From Brachypodius melanocephalos (taxonomy: Eukaryota > Chordata > Aves > Passeriformes > Pycnonotidae): DNA of 64,000 nt. Position numbers and translations under genes: made by a program. The DNA lies in assembly GCA_013398615.1 (NCBI GenBank), contig VZSR01003807.1, forward strand, positions 16,570,237 through 16,634,236, written 5' to 3'. Positions 12,601 through 24,600 of the stretch are shown here, in pieces. Below the pieces are notes generated by a model, which saw only the letters and a list, made by a program, of their open reading frames with translations, searched no databases and was not told where the DNA came from. How positions within the stretch are numbered: the stretch's first letter is position 1; each line of letters starts with the position of its first letter.

Positions 12601-15600
12601 AAAAATGGGCAATAATATGTAGAAACATGAGTTTTAAACCACAAAGTTATATAACTTTCTTTATTTTCCATCCTTCTGTAGGAAATAAAAGAAAATGATA
12701 TTAAAGGAACACCAGTAAATCATTTGGAAGTACATCCGAATGGAAGACGTTTATTAATCCATGCCAAAGACAGTACCCTGAGAATTATGGATCTCAGAAT
12801 GTTAGTATTTTTGGTGACAAATGTGTATTTCCTTTATGTTTTAAAGTTGACATGGGGAAATAAAATACTATAAAGATATTAGTTGTGTAGTTGGGGAGAA
12901 AAAAGGTGTCCTAATAATCAAGGGTAGAAATGTTAGGGTTAGGAAATTATTTCAAAACACTGCTGTGTTACAGACCTCTTGGGTGATATTGAGTAAGTCA
13001 TTTAGAATAGAATATCTAGAAATTACTAGATTACTTGGTAGCCTAAAGTGGCATGAAGAATGCAATGTTAGTCTTCTAAAGATTGAAATGCTCTTTAAAA
13101 TGCAATCTGAGCATGAAAAGAACTTGTAAGTGGTAGCATTTGTGTGCTAGTTTTATATTTTTAAGACTCTGGGAAGGATATTTTGATGATGAAATGGAAG
13201 ATGATTGTCATCATAAATACTGGAAAAATGCAGTGATGTACATATTATGGTTTATTAACTAGGCTGTGAGATAATTTTGCATTTTTTAATGATTTTCTCA
13301 TTCTTAACTGGTATAAGCATGATTTTTTAATGACAAACAAAAATAAAAAGCAAGGAGATTGTAGACTCACTTGAGTTTGATCTTGGAGAATGACCAGTTC
13401 AACCCAATAATCAATTCACAACAGCATGCTACTCAGAGCTTTATACAATTGGATTTTTAATATCTTGGAGGATGAAGATTTTACCACTTCTGTGAGCAAC
13501 ATGTTCTATTGTTCATTCACCCTCAAAATAAAATACTTTTTCCTTATTTTTAAACAGAATTATCTATATTTCAATTTATGTCCATTCCCCCTCGTCCTTT
13601 CATTGGGTGAGAGTGGGCAGAGTCTCTCACCAATCACATACATATGTTGATAAGATGCACTTGAACATTCTGTTCTGGAAAGACACATTAAAGATATGAA
13701 CAACTTTTCTAAAATGTTTCATCCTAAATTTGATAAGTTTCTTTCTGCCCCTCACTACAAAAAAAATCCTGGGAGGTATTTAAAAGTTGTGTAGATGTGG
13801 CCCTTAGGTACATGGTTTAGTAGTGGATGGTACAGTGCTGTGTTAACAGTTGGACTTAATGATCTTGAAGGTCTTTTCCAAACTTAGCAATTCTGTTATT
13901 GTACTGAATTGAATGTTTGAACTAGCTGAGGACTCTACTGTAGTATGGTGCATGTTTCTCTTTTAGTGTAAATGATAAATTACAATGACCATGCTAGAAA
14001 CTGAATTATTCACTCAATCAAAGCATGAAATGGCTGAATTAAGAGAGGGAATCTGTAGTTTCTGAGGTAGCGTTCTTCTGTGGCTCCTCTTTCTAAAGCA
14101 TGCAGAGTTTTAGTTTGAGAGGGGAAGATGGGCATGCGTATTAAATTTTAAGAAAGGGTTTAATATAGGGTGCAATTTCACAATTATCTTAAGCAAATTT
14201 ATCCATACGATGTACCATCTCCTGCAATCTCCCACACCTTTGGCCGTGTATTCCTAGCATTCTTTTTTTTATCATCTCTAGAGATCTTTTGATGTGGGGT
14301 AAGTCAGATCAGTGAGCTGATCCAAATAAAAATTAGCCTACAAATACAAATGATTAATTTTCATTTTAATCAACTATCTGATCAAACTCATCTGATTGCT
14401 GCCCAAACACTAGAGCAGAAATGAGGGAGAGCCTGGGAAAATAAGGGTGGAGAGAGCACCACCAGGACTGCTACTTTGACCACAGCCCACAGTTACATTG
14501 ACTTAAGTCTATCAATAAACCACAGGGTCAGATACCCAGCAGTGATAATTTTACACGTCAGCATTAACTGTTCATTCCCTGCATGAGAAAAGAGGGGGTG
14601 GAGGTCACAGATGAACACAATTCATGTTGATTGACAGCTGGTTGCTCTTAACTTTCCTCTTTCAACTTGCTTTTTTTGATCTTTGTGGATAATGCTGCTG
14701 TCCTGTCACTTAGGTATGTGATCAGGGATTTGCTTTTGGTTCAGTCCTCTCCTTAGGGTTTCATATGAAGTTTAGTTTTACATCTTGCAGGGCTCTTCTA
14801 ATGACATCTCAGAGATAGTATCTTTCTTATTCATACAGCTAAAACTCTTATTTGGGCTAAAATGGTCTTGCACTGGCATCATTAAAGCTTCCTTTTCTCT
14901 TACTAGTGAAATAGAATTTCATCTAGGGTATATTTATTTGGAATATTATTTAAAATAATTTTTCTGTCATATTAAATGCACTGCTCTTCTCCCAGCATAC
15001 CTCCATTGCTTTTGCAGTGCCAAATATGAAATGATGCTGTCTTCTGTCCTTGAGGGCTATGGTGGCCCATTGCTGTTCTTGCCTCAAATTCTGCATTGTA
15101 GTACTGCTGCTGGGTTAGTCTCCACATTGAACTTTGATATCCTTTTCCAGGCTATGCCTCATGTTTAAAATAGCCTCTTACAAGCTGATTTATGCTTCTC
15201 TCCATCCTTTTGTGGGTTATCTTCTACTTGATGCCTACAGACTGTTTGACATTAGATCATTATTACTGTGCTGACCAATAGTGTTTCAGTGGAAAAAGAT
15301 TAGGTTACCTGAGTTGCAAAAAAATATTAAACATATTAATAGTAAATCAGCATTTAAGTCTGAAATGTGTTGATTCTACTGCTGGTTTTCTGACCAAGGA
15401 GACATTAGTCTGCAGAGCTGAAGAGAGCTGCTGCTTAAGTTTAATCATTCAAGCTCAAGAAGCATATTGAAAACTTTTCTGACAGAGCTTGGACTAATTG
15501 TGCCAATTTCCCTGTTTTACACAAAGCCCAGAATTAAGATAGTGCAAATTACTGCATCTCTATCTGTTCTCTGGATCTGAGGATTTCATTTTTTCTGCTG

Positions 15601-18600
15601 AAAGTCAGGATGTACATTTTCATCTATACTGTCAGGTGCATTATGAAGGTTAGGGAAAATAAAGGGTAAATAAAAACTGCATTCTGCAAAAGGTGTGTGC
15701 TTACATATCTATTTGGGATGCAAAGTGTACTGATTTTTCTGAGGAATCGAGGGGGAACTGACACTTAAAGACACATTGTCTTTTCTAAATATAAATCTTT
15801 TATATTTGCAAACTTTCTTTAGCTTGGCGACAAAGAAATATGTTGGTGCCACAAATTACAGAGAAAAGATTCACAGCACCTTAACACCATGTGGTACATT
15901 CCTGTTTTCAGGAAGTGAAGATGGAAAGGCTTATGTTTGGAATCCAGAAACAGGTAACTCGTTATTTTGTGGGCTTAAGCCAAATTGTCAAAGCTGAGGG
16001 GGAAAGGATTTGTTTAAGGTTTATTGAAACACTTTTGATATGGAATGAAACTTTGGTAAGATGTTCTTAAATCCTGGAGTTTTAGCTCCTCCTTTTAAAT
16101 AGCTCTTATTAATCTCAGATTTAGTTCTCTAGAGGAAATTAATAGAGGTAACATTTATAATATTGAGCATGACTGGAGCACCTGAGGCTCAGCTTTTTGT
16201 ATACTGCAACTCTTTACATGTGGTGAGGATCTTAAGATAGAATGCATAAAAAATGTTTTTGTTCAGGTAAGTTTTTCTGTTGTGTTGTTTAGATTTGAGA
16301 ATCAGATTCTTGTTCAGAACCACTTCATCTCTGTGGTGGATGGTCAAGAGACTGAATATTTTTGGTGTGTGGTATATAAGGTTTCTCTGTGAATTAGTCC
16401 CCAAGCCAAGGAGTTTCAGAATAGCTACCAAAATCTTTCTGAAAAAATGTGATTAAAATGTAGGGTGAAGTTGCTTGTATAGGAGGTAAAAGAGACAAAA
16501 ATAAGAGCAGAAAGTAGCAGAATACCATTTTGCATTTGATGATTTTATAGTCTGTCTGTAATTGTAATCTATATAATTTTTAAAAATAAAGGAAATATTT
16601 TGAAATTGGCAGATAACAGTTCTGTTTTGAATTTCTTTCCATGGTTCCAACTATGTTAGCTTGCATCTCTGCTGCTACATAATTTGCCTGACAACTTTAA
16701 AAAATAAAATAAAAGGAAGGAGAAACTTCATTATTAGTATGTTTTTCATTGAATTTTGACTTTTGTTTACATACTATATTTGCATTTATAGTGCCATCAG
16801 CTAATGAGCTAATTTTATTTATATTTTTAAAATACTGCTCTGCTTAACTTTCACTCCTTTTATCAGTATTATATAGCTGAAATCCACGAGTAAGATGGCT
16901 ATCTTTGTACAATGCAAGCACAAACAAATACTGTGGAACGCCACCTTTCCAGAACGTGCTTATCAGAACAAGAGAACTCATCTGATCTGGTGCATCCTCC
17001 TCTGGCATTTCCTGCAGCTATTGCAACAGCACTAACTTTTCTGCCTTACTGAATAACTTAAAAGCATGCAATATTTTCTTTGTCTTATGCCAAAATACTA
17101 CTTTTCAATCAGGAAATCGACCGAAAAACATTTATTTAGAGTGGCAAACACTGTAATAATACAAGATTTAACCAACTGTTATCTTGCTGTATCAAATGTT
17201 TCAAATATTTTTCCATGGAATTAATAAACTTATTTCACTTCTGCAGGAGATCAGGTGGCCATATATTCTGAACTCTCCTTCACATCTCCACTTCGTGATG
17301 TTGCCTTTCATCCCCATGAACACATGGTGTCTTTTTGTGCCTTTGGTCAAAACCATCCAATACTTGTATATATTTATGATCATAAAGGTAAAGTACAAGT
17401 TGTCTTGATACTCACCTGTAAGTATTTTATTTTAGAAGCGATTTGTTAGCTTTTGTACTTCTTTTGAGAGAAAAAGAAAACAGTCATTTGATGATAATGC
17501 GTATCTTTTTTTCTGGGAGATACCAAAATTGAATTGAACATGATCCTGCACAATCTGTTCTATGTGATGCTGCTTTAAGCAAGGGTTTTGGCCTGGCCAG
17601 AATCACCAGAGGTCCCTCAAGTTTTTTGTATTTCATACTATGTGATTTTTGCAGCACTTTATCATATATAGGCAGTACCATACAAAAGCCCTTTTTGCAA
17701 TATCCACATGGATTATGGAGCCAAAAAATACAAATATTTGGAAAACTAATTAGTAGCTTAATTAATTTGAGTAGTTTGTGCCTGCTATGTTACAAAATAA
17801 TACTGAGGAGCTGTATAGAAATGAGAGTGTATAGATTTCTAAGAAATAGCTGTTATAGCTGTGATGTGATTATGTCAGAGATATGTTTGTTCCCCATGTT
17901 ATATTGAAAAGAAGATAGTAATAAATGCTAATTTTGATTTTTTGATGTCCAAAATAAAATTCAGATTGTCCTTTATGGGTTTTTTGATAGTTGTGTTCAA
18001 TTAAGGATATTTTCATCTAGAGAGTTAACGTGTTAATGTGAATTAAGCAGTAATTTTTTTGAATGAATTACATTTGCAGGGACATAGATCTGTAAAGCTA
18101 ATCCTGTCTTTATACACTGGATTTTTAAGTAACATGTAATGATAGGATTACTCATATAAAATCTCAGTGTAGGTTATTTGTTGAATTGGTTGACTTCTAG
18201 AGTAACATTTAATGGAATGACTTTGCAATCAATATTTAGTGCTATACTTCAATTAAGTAGGATATAGATTTTTAAAAAAGAATAAAATTTGGGGGATGGA
18301 GGGTTTCTTCAGAATTTTTTGGTGTTGAGCAGGCAGTGAGTCTTAAAAAAAACTTAAAGTAGTAGTTTGAAATATATATATATGTGCATAGACTTTTAGA
18401 GATTACACAGCACAGTAGTAGTTATTTGTGTCTTCTGACTGCTTAACTGCTGACAGTAAGATTTTGCATAGGTTGTGGTCCTTTTTGTATCATTGGTTAC
18501 TATCTTTTTGTTCCTTTTTTGGTTAAAAGCACCCTCTTTGGTTTCAGAAAATAGTCATATTGCCATAGTGTTGAAAGAGTTAAACATATAGTAAAACTAA

Positions 18601-21600
18601 TTTTAGTCACTGACACACGTTTTAAGACTCTGACAGCATGTGTTTTAGATACACCATCAGTTTTATTAATATCCTGGGCAGAACTTCCATGAAGAATTCT
18701 TTTAACCTTTGTTGACTTGAGACCATAGTAAAAAAAATTGCAGAAGTCAACTTGTCAGTCACTGTGTCCTGTGGCTGTATAGTGTCTGTCAACTTATGAA
18801 ATATTGCTCAGGCATCATAAACTCACTTGAATTAGGCTGGAAAAAAATGTGAAATGTCACTGACTTGAACTCAGTGCAAGCTTTATAACTTTATTGCCTT
18901 TGAAAAATTCCTTTCTCTTCCCACTCTTTCCCCCCACCCAATGCCAATATTTCTGCATGAGGAACACTATTGTTTATAAGCAATACAAAAATATCAGTTC
19001 TGTATGAGAGATTACTGAACTCAAATAACTGAAGTGAGATATTGTGATCAGAAGAACTGGGGGGAAAATGGGGTAGTAAGGGTAAAATTTCATGTCACTT
19101 TTGGGTTTTCCCTATATCACTATTGGTACGTTTTCTGATGGTGTTTGACTGAAGACATGGCTGGCAAAATGACTGTGATCCTTCATTTTTTTTCCTCCAT
19201 GGCAATGAAAAGCTTCACCTGAGACATTAATATTCCTTGTTTCCAGTTGCACAACAGGAAGCTGAACTCGTCAGAGATCTCAGTTCATCACTTACCACAG
19301 TTGCACCAAGAGGGCCACACTTCTTCAGTAGTTTTTCTGAAATTCCTGTACAAAAAAACTCAGTGATGTCTCCAGCAGATCAGTTTGTCAGTGTTGCACG
19401 AGCATCAATGAGAATGCAGAAGGTGAAACAAAAACTGGATTCTGTTACGGTAAGTCAATTTTAATTAATTTCAGAAGTGTATAGTCTTCCCATGTTCTAG
19501 AACTGGTATACTTAAAAAAACATGTATGTGTTGTCATGGCATCTGATCTTTAGAAATGAAATCTCTCACTTATATTAATGCAGGTGTAAGTAGCTCTTAA
19601 GACAAGAGGAATCATAAAAAACTTAATTTTGTTTTTCAAGTACTGATGACAAGGGATTTTTTTGTGCTAGTGTGTGAAATCCGATCTGATCTATGATCCA
19701 TAGATCATTATGGCCAAGATTCCTATCCACCTTAAAAATTGTATGTGGCATAAATGGTTTGGATTTTAGGGAGCTGCAGGGTTGGAAGGAGAGCATGCCC
19801 TGTGCAGGGCACAGCTGTTTCAAGCCAGCTCAGTAAAGGACAATATGGACCCACTGCACAACTGAAACTGGAGCCAAACAGAATAGGGTGCCTCTGAGGA
19901 AACAGACTTAAGAAAGGTCAGAACTTACTAGAGACAGGAGACACCACAGCAGAGGAAAAATGCAAGGGAAAATGTGTCAGGGGGTTCAAGTGAAGATACA
20001 GGAGGAGGGATGTGAAGAGTCATGTGAAATGAGGAGATGTGAAGAAAGACACAGGAGGCACGAAGGTGATGCAAGAGACACAAAACTATGCAGAAATGGA
20101 AATGCAGGGGAGTAGGCTTAAAGAGAAAGAGAAGAAATACACGAGGACACACAAAAGAAAACACAGATGATGGTATGCCTCTGAAGGGATTGCAAACAAT
20201 GGAAGAATCCTTGCTGGACAGGTACAGTCCCCACAGGGATGTTGTCTAGTGGAGAATCCATACTAAAACAGTTGAAAAGAGCATTCAAAAGAGAGTTGAA
20301 AAGAAAAAAGTCAATAAGAGCAAGTCACTATGCACTAACCTCACTCTAATGCCCCACCCTTCCATTGCCTTTCCAAAGGGACTGAGTGTAATGTCATGTC
20401 AAAATCAAGGACACAGGGTTAGAAAAGGGAAAAAAGGTGCCTGAAGTAGATACAAAGAGGGATAAAGAGAGCTTTCTTTGGTTGGGTGTTTTACTGTTTG
20501 TCTTGTTTCTCAATACCCAAATTGGTAATTAAAGCTTTTGTAATTGGCAGTAAATTTAATTAACTTAAATTCTCCAACTTCAGATAATTTTGCATGCAAC
20601 AGGAATGCCGAATGTTCCAGATAGCACTGTGAAGTTATAATTACTTTTCACAATGACATGAACAGCATTTGAGTTTGCATTTACTGTTTTTCATTTTGAA
20701 GTACTTTTGAGTATGTGCAGATTTTTTAAATGTAGTTTTAGGTTTTGTCTGCATTAATAAGTAGTGAATCACAAAAGAAGCAGATGAATAGATGAAAGCA
20801 GTAGTTGCTGAGGTTGCTGTAACTACTGTCATCATGCTTTAGGGGTTTTACTTTGGATTAGATTTAGTCTGGTTCCTTGGCTTTGGCATCCCCATTAGGC
20901 CTGAACTTTGAAACTGTCTGGAAGAAAGCTATCCCACAGACCTTCACACAGCCCACAGATTTCTGAACTGTGAACTCCCAGTGAACCCCTTCATGAAACA
21001 CCACATGGTAGCTCTAATGGATAACAGCAGCATGCTGCTTCTACCTTCCATTACATGTGGCCTGACAAAAGGAAGCAAACCTTGTTTCTACTTTCTGCTC
21101 ATTTTGTTCTTGTTCACCTACGCAGTGGGTGCTGGTGCCGTCGGGTTGTTTATCAGAGAAAGGCAAAACATGGAGAAAATGGAGCATGTAGCCTTGTGTC
21201 TGGGACAAGTACTCCAGGAAGATACTCCAGGATAAATTTTTACTGTTCTGGGTATCTGGTCATATGAAGAAAAAGATGGGGTTAGAGAACTTAGGAGAAT
21301 CTTTATCATTGCAACTGTTTACTCCCAGATTAGCCAGTGGTTCTGGACTGTGGAAGACAAATGTGGTTTAGCAGAAGCATGTAGAAGTTCCATGTTACCG
21401 TGTGAGTAAATGAAATAGATAAGCCTACGACTTGTTTGAGAGAATAACTTCAGCCACTGGAGTTTTGTAACCCTAGATTTCCATTGGCTAGTTTGGGATG
21501 AGTGAGTCCACTGTGAGCAGAGTAAAGATCTGTGTTTTTGACAGCATCCCCAAGCCCTCTACGTATGTGGGAGATGTCAAAAAGTTCATCTGAATCTTCT

Positions 21601-24600
21601 CACTCTGGATTTCAAAACAGTACAGGATGGTGGTTGAAAGAATACACATCCAGTTTGATATCTGTCACATAGCAGTAGTGATTATAAACACTGAGAGTGC
21701 TTTCTTGCAGGGCTTTGTGAACCACTGAGATATTGGGGAGGAGATTTCTTTGAAAGGTGTCTTGATGCTTATCTTTTCAGGGATCCAACATGAGACTCAG
21801 AGGACAGTGGTAGATATTTTCAAGCAGGGCTAGGATCATTTTTGCATGTGGCTGCAGTATTGCTTGCCTGATTTATCACATTTTGGACAGCCCCAGAGTA
21901 AAATATACAACATCAAAACTTAAAATTTCTACTAATTTGTAGTTGGGAATTAGTTTTTAATGTGTGTGCGATTTCCTTTCTCATATGAAAAGTGATGCAT
22001 GTATGTAAGTGCAGGCTTTGCTGGAAGACTTATTAGAATGCACACTCACATGAATGGGTTGCTAAAGTGTTTGTCAGAGTAGAACTCCTAAACTTAAAAG
22101 TTGCCATATAGTCTCATGTATGAGAATGCGATAATACTTCTGGGAGGAGACAAGCGAAAATGGAGAAAGACAACTTTAGGAAACCAGGCATAAGGTGGCT
22201 TGCTGCTGTGTGGTCAAGTTGTAACATTAAAAATCCAGATGAGAACATAGGTGTTACCTTGTATGTATTTCACAGAATCATAGAATATGTTGAATTGGAA
22301 GGAACCCCCAGACATCAAGTCCAGCTCCTGGTGCTGCACCAATCCCAAGAGTCACACCATGAGCCCGAGAGCATTGTCCAAACACCTCCTGAACCCTGTT
22401 AGACTGATGCTGTGACCACTTCCCTGGGGAGCCTGTTCCAGTGCCCAACTACCTTCTGGGTGAGGAACCATTTCCTAATATTATACATAAACCTCCCCTG
22501 ATTCAGCTTCAGGCCATTCCCTTGGGCCCTGTCATTGGTCACCACAGAGAAGAGATCGGTGCCTACCTCGGCTCTTCCCCTCAAGAGGAAGCTGTAACTG
22601 CAGTGAGGTCTGTCCTCAGTCTCATCTCCTCAGGCTGAACAGACAAAGTGACCCCAGCCACTCCTCACGGAGCTTCCTGTCCAGGCCCTTCACCATCTTT
22701 GTTTCTGTCCTTTGGACACTCTCTAGTAGTTTAATGTCTTTCTTACATTGTGGCACCTGAAACTGCACACACCTCTTGAGGTGAGGCTGCCCCAGTGCAG
22801 AGTAGTCCTGGTCTTTGGGTTATGTTTGCATGCCCTTGTCACAGACATGTGACAACGATACCATGTTGATACAAGCATGGTGGCAACATACCTTGTAGAC
22901 CTGGCCTAAAGTCAAACCCGGAGTCATGTTTTATGAGACAAAGGTGCTGGAACACACAGCAAATCTGCCAACACGGCGGTCTGTGGTTTTAACGTGTGCC
23001 AACAGCATAGCTACTGGATTTAAAACTAACTTTAGAGTTTGGAGTTCTGTGACTTAGATACAGGATTGGAAGAACTAATGTCAGTACATTAAAGTTTGGC
23101 TTAAGCTAGATAGAAAGAATATTCTGGTCCTGTGTAAGCTTGGGTTCTTTGTCTTATGACCTGTGCCCCCTTTCTAGGTCCCATTAGAACCAATGATGTA
23201 TGTTGTGTAGGTATGAAAAGAAGGGTTTTCTTTGAAGATACAGTATCCTAGCTCTGAAATTGGGCTTTTAGATATCTGACCCCTTTGTAGGACTTAAGAA
23301 TAGCATCTGTTCACACTCTGTGTTACTAGTCTTGGAACAATGACATGTTGGCTGATTTATCTCTCAATATGAATGCTTCTAAGTTAAAGTATGATTAGCT
23401 TTTCCAGTCCTTACTTCATGATGTATTTCTGAAAAGTGTTATTAAAAGGTTATCTAAATGGTTACCAAAATTTTGCTACTCAGAGCGTATTAAATGCATA
23501 TTAAATGTTAGACAAGTAGAATGTAAAATACTCTTTCCTTGTTGGAACCCAAGGCATCCCTTTGGCTGCCCTGAGAGCTCANNNNNNNNNNNNNNNNNNN
23601 NNNNNNNNNNNNNNNNNNNNNNNNNNNNNNNNNNNNNNNNNNNNNNNNNNNNNNNNNNNNNNNNNNNNNNNNNNNNNNNNNTTGTGTCTGCCCCGAAGCA
23701 TCCAGGAGGGCAGAAGACTCTAAGCCACCTGAATGTCGGAAAATCCCAATCCGACATTTCCTATGTACAGAAATGCTTACAACTTTTTGGTTTTTGTCCT
23801 TTGAGTGTATTTATTACTGTGGCATAATTCATAAAGAGGTAGGTACTGTGAAAGAATCCAGAAGCCTATATTTTGGATTGCATGAAATGTACTTAACTTC
23901 CATCATTGAGCTGTATGTCTATAAAATATATTCATAAATGATGCTTTAGTGTAATAGACATCATATACAATACTGTTTAGTCCTTTCAGATGATCTCCTT
24001 TTAGAATTTAGTGGACATGCAAAATGCATCTTTTTGTGTTAGAACAGAATTTAAAGCCACCACTTTTAAGAAAAAATGTGCAACCCTTTTAGGGAACACA
24101 TAAACATGATACTGAGACACCAAGTGGAAGAAGACAGAAACTTGTGTTTTTGTCTACAACAAAGACTTAAAGGTGGAGCTGGATGCCCAAGTGGTGTGTA
24201 TTTTTTTTTATGCTACCATTTTCAGTCTTGTAAGAATCTGTCCTCTGGTTCATCTTAGTTTTGGTAAATTCTGAAATACCATGCTTGACTTCTGGAGTTT
24301 AGTGCAGATCTGGAAGGTGAGAGTTCTAATTTAACTTACTATAGCTTCTACCTGGAGTTGGAAAACTGAGTTCATAATACATGAACTACTGAGGACTCTT
24401 CAAAACATTGCCTATTCTGTGAATTTTCTTGGCCTAGTACAAGATAATGCTGCAGTGCATCTGCAGGTTAAAATAGCTGTTTCACTTAATCATGCCTGCA
24501 ATACAAAATTTTTATCTACAAACTACAAGGGAAGGTGCTGGTATTTTATACTCTTATCATATGCATGAGAGATGTATTTTTAAACCCTCTTTTTTATTTT

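Larger units (their letters stand above)
12801..15822 (+). other. AHI1: AHI1 intron 11
   Basis: A 3.0-kb intron holding an inverted pair of CR1 fragments (13375-13680 and 13766-13902). From about 14050 to 15600 the sequence is less AT-rich, as old unrecognised repeats often are, but I could not assign it. Confidence 0.75.

Noticed and set aside
23476..23757. Minus-strand frame across the N gap
   Set aside because: A third of it is unknown sequence; the visible residues show no family pattern.
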